DNA of 64,000 bases from Bacteroidales bacterium (lineage in GTDB: Bacteria > Bacteroidota > Bacteroidia > Bacteroidales > Tenuifilaceae), in NCBI GenBank assembly GCA_020636835.1, contig JACJXC010000005.1:434001-498000 (forward strand), read 5' to 3'. Position numbers and translations under genes: made by a program. How positions within the stretch are numbered: position 1 is the stretch's first letter; each line of letters opens with the position of its first letter. Positions 16,530-24,695 of the stretch are shown here, piece after piece. The notes beneath the pieces were generated by a model that was not told where the DNA came from, searched no databases, and saw nothing but the letters and a program-made list of their open reading frames with translations.

Positions 16530-18305
16530 TTAAATGAAAATATCCTTGTTACCCTTCTTAAAGTAATGTGTATGAAGCAGATGATGAGCTTTCTCGCTCA
16601 TTGGTTTACCCAAGAACTCTTCATACAATTGCTTGATGTATGGGTTTTCATGCGACTTACGGATAGTCTTACCAGCATCCTCACGATAAATTGCAGCCAT
16701 ACGAGCCTTAATTATCGATGAATCGCCATGGTGCAGAGGCTGACCGCCACCACCAATACATCCACCAGGACATGCCATGATTTCAATTGCGTGGTAGTTT
16801 GCTTTGCCTGCACGAACATCGTCAAGAAGTTTGCGTGCATTTCCTAAGCCGTGTGCAATTCCGATATTGATTGGAAGACCATTGAAATCGATAGTAGCAG
16901 AACGAATACCATCCATACCACGAAGTTCAGTAAAGTCTACCTTAGGTAGTGGCTTTCCAGTTTGAACCTCGTACGCAGTACGAACAGCAGCCTCAATAAC
17001 ACCACCAGTTGCACCAAAAATAACACCAGCACCGGTTGACTCTCCCAACGGACGATCGAAATCCTCATCGGCCAAATCAACAAAATTGATATTGAACGAC
17101 TTAATCAAATGAGCAAGCTCACGGGTTGATATGGAGTAATCCACATCGGGATTGTTATCATGCTTAAACTCATCGCGTTGACACTCATACTTCTTGGCCA
17201 AGCAGGGCATAACCGAAACCACAACCAACTCATCACGTTTTTTCCCTAACTTCTCAGCAAAATACGATTTGGCAATTGCTCCAAACATTTGCTGTGGCGA
17301 CTTTGCACTTGAGGGCACATCGAGCATATCGTTGTAGTTTGTCTCGAAGAAGTTAACCCAAGCAGGGCAACAGCTGGTAAGAATTGGGAGTCGTACACTC
17401 TTATCGCCATTCAAATGACGGGTCAAGCGATCCAATAGCTCAGTACCCTCCTCCATAATGGTAAGGTCGGCGGCAAAATCGGTATCGAAAACGAAATCGA
17501 AGCCTATTTTACGCAATGCTGCAGCCATTTTGCCGGTAACTGAAGTTCCGGGTTTTAGGCCAAACTCTTCGCCAAGTGCTGCACGAACCGCAGGAGCAGT
17601 TTGCACCAAAACAGTCTTGGTAGGATCGGATAATGCACGAATAACTTTAGCAGTATGGTCAACCTCGGTTAAAGCGCCAGTAGGACATACTGCCACACAT
17701 TGTCCGCAGAATGTACAAGGTGATTTCTCCAAATCTTGCTCAAAAGCAGGAGCAACAACCGACATAAACCCACGGTTAACAGCGCTTAGCGCACCAACGG
17801 TTTGAATATCGTTACACATGGTTTCGCAACGGCGGCACATAATACACTTGTCCACATCACGAATAATTGAAGGGGAAAAGTCCTTCTTATAGGTTGACAT
17901 TTCGGCAAATTCCTGACCAGGAATTTCGCGGATTCCAAGACGAACCGCAATATCCTGCAATTCGCAGTGGCCGCTCTTAGGACATGTTAGGCAATCCTTT
18001 GGGTGATCCGAAAGGATTAACTCCATAACTGTACGACGAGCGTTGATAACACGGGTAGTATGAGTTTTAACCACCATGCCATTCATACAGTCGGTAGAGC
18101 AGCTAGGAGCAAGATTTCTACGTCCTTCAACCTCTACAACACAAATTCTACAGCCAGCGGGTTTATTCTCAACCTTAAGGTCATGTAAATCCATGTAGCA
18201 AAGAACAGGAATGTCTATTCCTAAACTTTTAGCCGCTTTGTAAATAGTTGTACCCTTGGGTACCTCTATCTCTCTATTATCTATTGTAAGTTTTACTGTT
18301 TCCAT
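16530..18305 (-). CDS. [FeFe]-hydrogenase catalytic subunit 1 (HydA/HndD type)
   Basis: The 591-residue protein reduces protons or oxidises H2. In order it has an N-terminal plant-type [2Fe-2S] domain, a His-Cys3 [4Fe-4S] motif (DHPKDCLTCPKSGHCELQ), two ferredoxin clusters (CIMCRRCETMC, CTFCGQCVAVCP) and the H-cluster domain. The H-cluster motifs are all canonical: TSCCPAW at 310-316, MPCLAKKYE at 366-374, and EIMACPGGCIGGGGQP at 508-523. A small-subunit-like tail (KSHENPYIKQLYEEFLGKP) follows. Its operon partners include a long NuoF with extra ferredoxin clusters, the layout of the electron-bifurcating HydABC of Thermotoga maritima. Bifurcation is inferred, not shown. Confidence 0.96.
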   Translation of the reverse strand: METVKLTIDNREIEVPKGTTIYKAAKSLGIDIPVLCYMDLHDLKVENKPAGCRICVVEVEGRRNLAPSCSTDCMNGMVVKTHTTRVINARRTVMELILSDHPKDCLTCPKSGHCELQDIAVRLGIREIPGQEFAEMSTYKKDFSPSIIRDVDKCIMCRRCETMCNDIQTVGALSAVNRGFMSVVAPAFEQDLEKSPCTFCGQCVAVCPTGALTEVDHTAKVIRALSDPTKTVLVQTAPAVRAALGEEFGLKPGTSVTGKMAAALRKIGFDFVFDTDFAADLTIMEEGTELLDRLTRHLNGDKSVRLPILTSCCPAWVNFFETNYNDMLDVPSSAKSPQQMFGAIAKSYFAEKLGKKRDELVVVSVMPCLAKKYECQRDEFKHDNNPDVDYSISTRELAHLIKSFNINFVDLADEDFDRPLGESTGAGVIFGATGGVIEAAVRTAYEVQTGKPLPKVDFTELRGMDGIRSATIDFNGLPINIGIAHGLGNARKLLDDVRAGKANYHAIEIMACPGGCIGGGGQPLHHGDSSIIKARMAAIYREDAGKTIRKSHENPYIKQLYEEFLGKPMSEKAHHLLHTHYFKKGNKDIFI

Positions 18306-18318
18306 TGTTCACCCCTAA

Positions 18319-20112
18319 TTATTGAATGCTAATAGCATTGAATTTACATTTCTCAATACATGCACCGCACTTGATACAAATTGCAGTGTCAATTTCATGA
18401 GGTTTTTTACGCTCACCGCTGATTGCATTAACGGGACAGTTACGAGCACATGCTGTACATCCAACGCAAGCCTCAGGATCAATTACATACTGCATTAACG
18501 ACTTACACTGACCAGCAGGACACTTTCTATCGTTAACGTGAGCCAAGTACTCATGGTAGAAGTTATCTAATGTAGAAAGAACCGGGTTTGGAGATGTTTG
18601 GCCTAAACCGCAAAGCGCCGTATCCTTAATAACTTGCGATAGATTACGCAGCCTATCCAAATCCTCCATTGTTCCCTCACCTTTTGTGATCTTTTCAAGT
18701 GTCTCGTAAAGACGTTTGTTACCAATACGGCAAGGCGAACATTTTCCGCAACTCTCCTCAACTGTAAAGTCAAGATAGAATTTTGCAACAGCAACCATAC
18801 AGTCGTCTTCGTCCATAACAATCATACCACCAGAGCCCATCATTGAGCCTGCAGCGATAAGGTTGTCAAAATCGATAGGAGTATCTAAGTGTTTCTCGGT
18901 TAAGCATCCACCCGATGGACCACCAGTCTGTACTGCTTTAAATTTCTTACCATTCTTAATACCACCACCAATTTCGAAGATAACCTCGCGAAGGGTGATA
19001 CCCATTGGAACCTCAATTAAACCTACGTTATTGATTTTTCCGGCAAGCGCAAACACTTTTGTTCCTTTAGACTTCTCTGTACCAATTGAAGAGTACCAAT
19101 CTGCACCTTTAAGAATAATTACAGGCACGTTGGCAAAAGTTTCAACGTTGTTTACGTTGGTTGGTTTACCAAGATAGCCGCTCTCCGCAGGGAATGGAGG
19201 CTTAACGGTAGGCTCGCCGCGCAACCCTTCCATTGAGTGAATCAAAGCAGTTTCCTCTCCGCAAACAAATGCTCCAGCACCATAACGAAGTTCAATATCA
19301 AAACTGAAGTTTGATCCTAAAATATTGTTACCTAACAAACCATACTCACGGGCTTGATCAATTGCAACCTTTAATCGCTTAATGGCAAGAGGGTACTCCG
19401 CACGTATGTAAACCAAACCTTTTGAAGCACCAATACAGTATCCACAAATCGACATAGCCTCAATAACAGAATGTGGATCACCTTCAAGGATTGAACGGTC
19501 CATAAATGCACCAGGGTCTCCCTCGTCGGCGTTACACACCACATATTTCTGATCGGCCTTATTCTTGCTAGCAATTTCCCACTTAAGACCAGTAGGGAAA
19601 CCTCCACCTCCACGACCGCGAAGACCAGATTTTTTAATAATATCGATAGTTTGCTGAGGATCCATCTCGGTAATTGCCTTACCGATAGCCTGATACCCAT
19701 CGCGAGCGATATACTCGTCGATATTCTCGGGGTTGATGAAACCGCAGTTACGCAGCGCAATACGGATTTGTTTGCGGTAGAATCCCATGTGTTTCGAATC
19801 CGAAACATGCTCGTTCTTCGCGGGATCGGTATAAAGCAACCGAGCCACTTTACGACCTTTCACAACATGCTCCCTAACAATTTCGGCAGCATCCTCGGGT
19901 TTAACCTGAGTGTAGAAAGTGTTATCGGGAAGAACCTTAACAATAGGGCCTTTTTCGCAGAAACCGAAGCAACCGGTCATAATTACCTGCACATCGTTTT
20001 CCAGGCCATTGGCAGCCAACTCCGATTTTAATGATTCTACAATCGCATCGCTTGAGGAAGCTCTACAACCAGTGCCTCCGCAAACCAGTAAATGCATTTT
20101 ATACTTTGCCAT
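18319..20112 (-). CDS. NuoF-like flavin/NADH subunit of hydrogenase 1 (HydB/HndC), long form
   Basis: This 597-residue subunit has three parts. The first is an N-terminal thioredoxin-like [2Fe-2S] domain (about 1-110, CGGTGCRASSS and CFGFCEKGP). The second is the NuoF core binding FMN and NADH (GLRGRGGGGFPTGLKW, NADEGDPGAFMDRS, YGAGAFVCGEETALI), with its [4Fe-4S] site ESCGKCSPCRIG. The third is a C-terminal two-cluster ferredoxin domain (CVGCTACARNCP, CIKCGACIEKCK). All the cofactors expected of an electron-bifurcating HydB are therefore present. Complex 2 lacks the first and last parts. The gene is 13 bp before hydA1. Confidence 0.95.
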   Translation of the reverse strand: MAKYKMHLLVCGGTGCRASSSDAIVESLKSELAANGLENDVQVIMTGCFGFCEKGPIVKVLPDNTFYTQVKPEDAAEIVREHVVKGRKVARLLYTDPAKNEHVSDSKHMGFYRKQIRIALRNCGFINPENIDEYIARDGYQAIGKAITEMDPQQTIDIIKKSGLRGRGGGGFPTGLKWEIASKNKADQKYVVCNADEGDPGAFMDRSILEGDPHSVIEAMSICGYCIGASKGLVYIRAEYPLAIKRLKVAIDQAREYGLLGNNILGSNFSFDIELRYGAGAFVCGEETALIHSMEGLRGEPTVKPPFPAESGYLGKPTNVNNVETFANVPVIILKGADWYSSIGTEKSKGTKVFALAGKINNVGLIEVPMGITLREVIFEIGGGIKNGKKFKAVQTGGPSGGCLTEKHLDTPIDFDNLIAAGSMMGSGGMIVMDEDDCMVAVAKFYLDFTVEESCGKCSPCRIGNKRLYETLEKITKGEGTMEDLDRLRNLSQVIKDTALCGLGQTSPNPVLSTLDNFYHEYLAHVNDRKCPAGQCKSLMQYVIDPEACVGCTACARNCPVNAISGERKKPHEIDTAICIKCGACIEKCKFNAISIQ

Positions 20113-20132
20113 TACAAATGCCTCCTGATGGG

Positions 20133-20531
20133 TTATTTATTATCTATTGATTCAAAGTTTGTAGGGATGATGCCATCAACCAATTCGCCATTCTTGATAT
20201 ATTTTTCAATAATATCATCGGCTTTTTTATTGTCAACATACCCAAAAATAACGGGCTCCTTGCCGGGTAGCTTCACCTCAATGGTGGGTTCGGCATAGCA
20301 GTAACCCATGCAGCCGGTTTGAGTAACCACTGCCTGAATTCCCCTTTTGTCGAGCTCCTCCATCAAGAACTCCATCACGGCTTTTGCCCCAGAGGCAATT
20401 CCACAAGTGGCCATGGCCACTTTGATTTGTACTAGGCTTTCTGATGCGTCGCCCTTCTCCCTAATATCGATCTTAGTTTGAAGGGTTTCTTTCATTTTTT
20501 TCAGATCAGCCAACGATTTAACTTTCGTCAT
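20133..20531 (-). CDS. Thioredoxin-like [2Fe-2S] ferredoxin (HndB-like)
   Basis: This 132-residue protein has a helical N-terminus (LADLKKMKETLQTKIDIREK) and a thioredoxin-like ferredoxin fold with cysteines in MATCGIASGAKAVMEF and TQTGCMGYCYAEPTIEV. It matches the small HndB subunit of NADP-linked hydrogenase clusters and TM1420-like proteins of Thermotoga. It is the first gene of hydrogenase operon 1, 20 bp before the NuoF-like gene, and follows a promoter overlapped by a TGTTA-N6-TAACA repeat. The role, structural subunit or accessory electron carrier, is not settled in the family. Confidence 0.88.
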   Translation of the reverse strand: MTKVKSLADLKKMKETLQTKIDIREKGDASESLVQIKVAMATCGIASGAKAVMEFLMEELDKRGIQAVVTQTGCMGYCYAEPTIEVKLPGKEPVIFGYVDNKKADDIIEKYIKNGELVDGIIPTNFESIDNK

Positions 20532-20592
20532 GGTTAATTCTATTTGTGTGTATTTTGGTTGGTTTGAATAACTTAAATTTTCTTTGTGTCTG

Positions 20593-20624
20593 CAAAATTA
20601 CTGTTACTTGTTAATTTAATAACA
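20593..20624 (-). promoter_or_regulatory. Promoter and operator of hydrogenase operon 1
   Basis: On the minus strand, TAATTTTG (20600 to 20593) fits the -7 box TAnnTTTG. An inverted repeat TGTTA-ATTTAA-TAACA (20609-20624) lies immediately upstream, where RNA polymerase would bind. A repressor there would block the promoter. The same repeat stands before the two other operons of the cluster. Confidence 0.65.
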
Positions 20625-20640
20625 CTGGTTTTTATGTTTT

Positions 20641-21195
20641 TCAACCTAATTCACCTATTTGTAATTCGTCTAAATTTGACGATACCAACTCTTTGATTAG
20701 TGGATAAACACTGGGACTATTCAAAGGTAATCCATCTAAGGCCTCCTTCAGTTCAGGTGTAGAAATGGCAAATTCGTTAGCCCCTACTCTATGCGAAAAC
20801 TTGAAGTTGATATTGGGGTACGAGCATATAAGCATGGCTACAACTCCGGCCATATCGCCCATGGGTAAACAATCGATATGAGAAGGTTTTAGCACAACCA
20901 TCAGGTCGGTTCCACGCCCCTCCACGGACTTAATATCCATGCTTCCCCCAGTGCGCTCCGCATTTTGCTTAAGCAGGGGCAACCCCAAACCCACCTTGCG
21001 TGTTGTACGGGTGGTCGTAAAGGGATCCATAACCCGTTGGAGTAAAGCCGGGCTCATACCGTTTCCATTATCGGCGATAGTAATGCCAAGGTAGTCGTTT
21101 TTTTTATCAACCACAATTCCAATTGAGATGATTGTGGCCTGAGCGACAACCGAATTCTGAACTATGTCCAGTATATGGAGCGATAAGTCTTTCAT
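20641..21195 (-). CDS. GHKL-type ATP-binding protein of the hydrogenase cluster
   Basis: The 184-residue protein contains a histidine-kinase-like ATPase fold: N-box LSLHILDIVQNSVVAQAT, G1 IADNGNGM, and G2 GLGLPLLKQNAERTGG. It lacks a dimerisation histidine. A C-terminal part of about 70 residues (after residue 110) is unlike kinases. Such stand-alone ATPases accompany [FeFe]-hydrogenase genes in Clostridia and Thermotogae, but I know of no assigned function; they may phosphorylate a protein serine, as anti-sigma kinases do. It is the last gene of the six-gene DRTGG/PHP operon, 28 bp after the PHP gene. Confidence 0.82.
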   Translation of the reverse strand: MKDLSLHILDIVQNSVVAQATIISIGIVVDKKNDYLGITIADNGNGMSPALLQRVMDPFTTTRTTRKVGLGLPLLKQNAERTGGSMDIKSVEGRGTDLMVVLKPSHIDCLPMGDMAGVVAMLICSYPNINFKFSHRVGANEFAISTPELKEALDGLPLNSPSVYPLIKELVSSNLDELQIGELG

Positions 21196-21223
21196 CTAAT
21201 TAATATTATTTTTTGGGGAGCCA

Positions 21224-21949
21224 CTAGAGCGAGTCAAGATTCAGAATAGCTGCCTTTAGAGCAGAAAAACTCAAACCGGTCATATCAAAATCCGTGTATA
21301 TTGCCCCAATTTGATCGATCATGTGGGCATCGGAACTTCTTATGAACCGTTTACGCGTAACAAAAGGGTTGACCGATAAGAATTTTTCGACTGTAGTATG
21401 CCTCGACAGCTCAAGGGCATCGTAGTTTAAATCGGGGGGGACAAAACCCAGCTGGCTGGTAATGCTATACTTTGGCCTATCGGCATGGGCTGGAATAAAA
21501 AGACCGCCAATACTATGAACAAAAGCTTCCACCTCATTGATCCCTTTCGAAAGAGCGCCCAGCAGAAGATAATCAACCTCATGGAGAATCTCCTCCTGCT
21601 CGTTCACCACAACCTGATAGCCAAATATGTCCGGATTATTGGGAACCCGCTGCATGTTCTCCTCAATAAACTGCTGAAGTTGAATACGCGCCTCCTCGTT
21701 CTCCACAAGGCAAACGCAATGCACCTCCTCCTTGGTGGTAATTTCGGCACCACACACGGCCAAAATCCCAACTTTTTGGGCCAGTTCAACAACAAGTGGG
21801 CAGTGCAGGGTTGAATTATGATCCGTGATGGCAACAATATCGAGCCCAACCGCCTTAGCCTTACTCACAATATTCACGGGGCTCATCTCCAAATCGCCAC
21901 AGGGAGATAAGACACTATGAATGTGCAAATCGGCCCTGTACAAACCCAT
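21224..21949 (-). CDS. PHP-domain metal-dependent phosphoesterase
   Basis: This 241-residue protein of the PHP (polymerase and histidinol phosphatase) family has all expected metal ligands: ADLHIHS, ITDHNS, GAEIT, EVHCVCL, IPAHADR and SSDAH. It should hydrolyse a phosphate ester or cyclic phosphate; the substrate is unknown. The start overlaps the stop of the DRTGG gene (TAATG), which shows tight co-translation. Its placement between a DRTGG protein and a GHKL ATPase in a hydrogenase-linked operon suggests a signalling or cofactor role rather than nucleic-acid repair. Confidence 0.88.
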   Translation of the reverse strand: MGLYRADLHIHSVLSPCGDLEMSPVNIVSKAKAVGLDIVAITDHNSTLHCPLVVELAQKVGILAVCGAEITTKEEVHCVCLVENEEARIQLQQFIEENMQRVPNNPDIFGYQVVVNEQEEILHEVDYLLLGALSKGINEVEAFVHSIGGLFIPAHADRPKYSITSQLGFVPPDLNYDALELSRHTTVEKFLSVNPFVTRKRFIRSSDAHMIDQIGAIYTDFDMTGLSFSALKAAILNLDSL

Positions 21950-22284
21950 TACCGATTCAGCAACTGGTAAAGTTTACCCGTAACCTCAAAGGCCTGTAAA
22001 TTGGTGCCCAAAATGGGAATACGCTCATTGTTACTTTGCTGTAAAGTATTCACTTCGGGTTCAAAACCCTTAACCAGAATAATTGCCGATAGCTCTTTTA
22101 GCGAGGCAATGGCCATTACATTGATATGGGTTTGAAGGGTAATCCAAACCATACCTGCCTCAGCATTACCCATAACATCGCTGAGTAAATCGGAGGTGTA
22201 TCCCCCGGTAATTTCCTGATTAAGCCCTTCGGAGCCTGAAAAAACTTTTAGGCCGAGCTCCCTAACTATGTCTGCAACGGTCAT
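21949..22284 (-). CDS. DRTGG-domain protein (copy 2)
   Basis: This 111-residue protein consists of a single DRTGG domain (PF07085), a fold found in CBS-linked pyrophosphatases and phosphotransacetylases and of unclear function. Visible family features are the N-terminal helix TVADIVRELGLKVFSG, the GG(Y/A)TSDLLSDVM turn, and MAIASLKELSAIILVKG. It aligns over its whole length with the first gene of the operon (24109-24453). It sits 10 bp after the hydrogenase-like gene and overlaps the PHP gene. It may bind a nucleotide or small ligand. Confidence 0.8.
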   Translation of the reverse strand: MTVADIVRELGLKVFSGSEGLNQEITGGYTSDLLSDVMGNAEAGMVWITLQTHINVMAIASLKELSAIILVKGFEPEVNTLQQSNNERIPILGTNLQAFEVTGKLYQLLNR

Positions 22285-22294
22285 ATCTTAATCG

Positions 22295-23668
22295 TTATTT
22301 ATTTTGATTGGGCTTATCGCAATCCTTCAGGAATCGATTATCGCCCCATATTTTTTTCATAATTCGGAACGAATGCTCTGGGTGCAGTTTGTTTTGCTCC
22401 ATGTTTTTCTGCAGGAATACGCACTGCGAAATAGATGCTTCGCCCTGCACAATATCCTCGGCTAGTGCTTGGCACGACGGCGCTCCGCACACCCCGCAAT
22501 CGATACCGGGCAAATAGCACATCAAGCGATTAACACGCTCCATCTTCTTCATGGCTTTAGCCATATCCTCGTCGAGCTTTACCATCGATCGGGGTTCAAC
22601 CCGGACCAAATCGATTTTTCCCACCAAGTACTGCTGATAGCGAATCAATTTACCGGCATTAACCTGATTCTGATTGGTCTCGACCAAGGCTTTAGCCCTG
22701 CTCCTCAAGAACTCTGCAGTTAAAAAACGATTTCCTGCAGTAAGAATTCCTCCAGCACAGCTCTCGTCGCAGGCTCGGAGTTCAAAAAAATCGACACCCG
22801 CCACCTCGTCGTTCTCAATCTTGTCGAGAAATTCCATCACATTATGGATGCCATCGATGGCCATACTGCGTCCGTTAATATGCGAGGCCTCTCCGTTGGT
22901 TAGGGCCCAGGTAATACATTTAGAGGTCAACTGGGAGTTAAACACCTCATCATCACCGTTCACCGCCTTCTTCTTAATTTCGAGCAGCGTTCGGTTATAA
23001 ATCAAATCCATATTAATAACCCCGGTAATTTCAGATTTTTCTTCACCCACAGGGCTCTTAATTGCGGCAATTTTGGCTGCACACGGTGTAATGTAAAAAA
23101 CCCCAACCTCGCACTCATCAATTCCCTGCTCGCGGTATTTACTCCGAATATACGAAGAGGTTAAATCGAGCGGTGGACGCAAAAGCATAAGGTTACCCAC
23201 CAGCCACGGAAACTTAACCTGCACAAGCCTAACAATAGCCGGACAGAATGATGAAATAATAGGCTTTTTATTCTGATTTTTTGCAATGTACTCGTTAATC
23301 TGCGGAATAAGGTATTCAACGGAATCCTCAACCTCAAAAACCTCAGTAAACCCAATAGTTTGCAAAGCTTGAACCACCATTCCAGTGGTAACATCATCGG
23401 GATACTGCCCCAGCAAAACCGAAGGTATTAGGGCAACCCGGTGCTTAAAGTTAAAAATATTCTGGAAATCGTCCTGCTCAACAATAATAGCACCAGTGGG
23501 GCAAACACGGTAACACTCCCCACAATCGATGCATCTGTCGCTATGCAAATAGGCCTTTCCCCCTTTAACCCTCAAGGCCTCAGTGGGGCAAGCCCTCATA
23601 CAGTGAGCGCAACCAATGCACACATCGGTTTGAATTTTAAGAGCATGATGGAAAAAAGCCTGTTCCAA
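22295..23668 (-). CDS. [FeFe]-hydrogenase-like Fe-S protein, putative sensory type (HydS/HfsB-like)
   Basis: The 457-residue protein has two N-terminal [4Fe-4S] clusters (CIGCAHCMRACP, CIDCGECYRVCP) and a hydrogenase large-subunit C-terminal domain. A Fes-type [4Fe-4S] motif lies near the C-terminus (IDCGVCGAPSC...C). H-cluster ligand cysteines appear kept: SSFCP, TPCAAK and ACDESC. The proton-transfer Cys of TSCCP is Phe, the Glu of MPCxxKxxE is missing, and the third motif lacks the usual Met and GGGxP. These changes argue for a slow, sensory or non-catalytic H-cluster protein, as proposed for HydS-like groups. Its neighbours are GHKL and DRTGG proteins rather than electron-transfer subunits. 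Confidence 0.82.
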   Translation of the reverse strand: MEQAFFHHALKIQTDVCIGCAHCMRACPTEALRVKGGKAYLHSDRCIDCGECYRVCPTGAIIVEQDDFQNIFNFKHRVALIPSVLLGQYPDDVTTGMVVQALQTIGFTEVFEVEDSVEYLIPQINEYIAKNQNKKPIISSFCPAIVRLVQVKFPWLVGNLMLLRPPLDLTSSYIRSKYREQGIDECEVGVFYITPCAAKIAAIKSPVGEEKSEITGVINMDLIYNRTLLEIKKKAVNGDDEVFNSQLTSKCITWALTNGEASHINGRSMAIDGIHNVMEFLDKIENDEVAGVDFFELRACDESCAGGILTAGNRFLTAEFLRSRAKALVETNQNQVNAGKLIRYQQYLVGKIDLVRVEPRSMVKLDEDMAKAMKKMERVNRLMCYLPGIDCGVCGAPSCQALAEDIVQGEASISQCVFLQKNMEQNKLHPEHSFRIMKKIWGDNRFLKDCDKPNQNK

Positions 23669-23680
23669 AATATTGATTAT

Positions 23681-24100
23681 CTAAGTTACCTTCAAATTTA
23701 CTAAAATTTCGAGATGTGTACCCTTCCCCACCTCACTCGATATACTAAACTCGTCGGAGTTATCCTTAATATTGGGCAATCCCATACCAGCACCAAAGCC
23801 CATTTCGCGCACAATGGGCGAAGCTGTAGAAAACCCGGGCTGCATGGCCAAACCGATATCGGGGATTCCAGGACCACTATCGTCGAGCATCAACAAAATC
23901 CGCTCGGTATCGATATTCACCTTAATCACTCCGCTATAGGCATGGGCCACAATGTTTACCTCGCCCTCGTAAAGGGCAACCACAATGCGCTTTATAATTG
24001 AGGCATCAACGTTAAGCTGTTTTAGAATTTTCTTAACCTGGCTCGACGCATTACCAGCCCGCACAAAATCGCCACCCAGTACCTTAAATTCAAAATTCAT
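23681..24100 (-). CDS. RsbT/RsbW-like GHKL serine kinase
   Basis: This 139-residue single-domain ATPase resembles anti-sigma-factor kinases: N-box VVALYEGEVNIVAHAYSG, G1 LDDSGPGIPD, and G2 GFGAGMGLPNIK. It should phosphorylate a serine on a STAS-like or other partner. No STAS protein is in this operon, so the partner may be one of the DRTGG proteins or the hydrogenase-like protein 12 bp downstream. A STAS gene does exist at 6012, but a link is speculative. It follows the first DRTGG gene by 8 bp. Confidence 0.85.
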   Translation of the reverse strand: MNFEFKVLGGDFVRAGNASSQVKKILKQLNVDASIIKRIVVALYEGEVNIVAHAYSGVIKVNIDTERILLMLDDSGPGIPDIGLAMQPGFSTASPIVREMGFGAGMGLPNIKDNSDEFSISSEVGKGTHLEILVNLKVT

Positions 24101-24108
24101 TAGCCACG

Positions 24109-24453
24109 CTAGTAAACAGGTTTTACGCCTAAGTTGTAAAGCATACCCGAAAGCCGAAACATTGTGCCCGGATATTCAATCAAAACAATGCCATTCTCCT
24201 GAGCCAACCGAATCATATCTTCGCTTACCCGCTTATTGCGAACAAAAATTATGGCGGATAAATCGGACATCTCGGCAGTTCTAACAGCCTGGATATTGGC
24301 CAAACCCGTTATCAAAACCAGGTTTTCATTTTTCAGGGTAAGAACATCGCTCATTAAATCCGACGCAAATGCATACTCCACCTCCTTGTTCAACCCCTCT
24401 TTGCAGCATATTACATTTCCGCCAACGTGCCCTACAAGCTCTTCTAATTTCAT
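24109..24453 (-). CDS. DRTGG-domain protein (copy 1)
   Basis: The first gene of the six-gene operon encodes 114 residues from ATG 24453 (MKLEELVGHVGGNVICCKEG). A longer reading from a GTG at 24492 is open but should be discarded. It would overlap the -7 box (24492-24499), and the ATG start aligns exactly with the paralogue at 21949-22284. The conserved ASDLMSDVLTLK and DLSAIIFVRNK segments identify the DRTGG fold. Residue identity with copy 2 is moderate, consistent with an old duplication within the operon. Confidence 0.78.
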   Translation of the reverse strand: MKLEELVGHVGGNVICCKEGLNKEVEYAFASDLMSDVLTLKNENLVLITGLANIQAVRTAEMSDLSAIIFVRNKRVSEDMIRLAQENGIVLIEYPGTMFRLSGMLYNLGVKPVY

Positions 24454-24491
24454 ACGTTTACTATTACTTGGGAATAATCTGATCCTTAACA

Positions 24492-24520
24492 CAAAGATAA
24501 ATTATGTTACATAATTAACA
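24492..24520 (-). promoter_or_regulatory. Promoter and operator of the DRTGG/GHKL/PHP operon
   Basis: The minus strand has a -7 box TATCTTTG (24499 to 24492), preceded by the inverted repeat TGTTA-CATAAT-TAACA at 24505-24520. The arrangement matches hydrogenase operon 1, where the repeat also sits just upstream of the -7 box (8 bp there, 5 bp here). Confidence 0.65.
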
Positions 24521-24660
24521 AATGCAAAAGTACCACTTTTGTGTTTGTTATTCTACTAACATTTAAAAAAATAGTTACACCACCACCGCCCGTTGATTCT
24601 CGTAGAATATGTTTAACAACAATACCCTGTGATGCGCAAGACGGGATCGGAATGATACGC

Positions 24661-24684
24661 AAAAAGGGGCAATCGCCCCTTTTC
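24661..24684 (-). terminator. Terminator of hydrogenase operon 2
   Basis: A perfect 9-bp stem (24662-24670 with 24675-24683, AAAAGGGGC / GCCCCTTTT) with loop AATC, followed by T residues on the minus strand. It separates hydA2 from the DRTGG operon. Confidence 0.75.
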
Positions 24685-24695
24685 TTAAAACGTAC

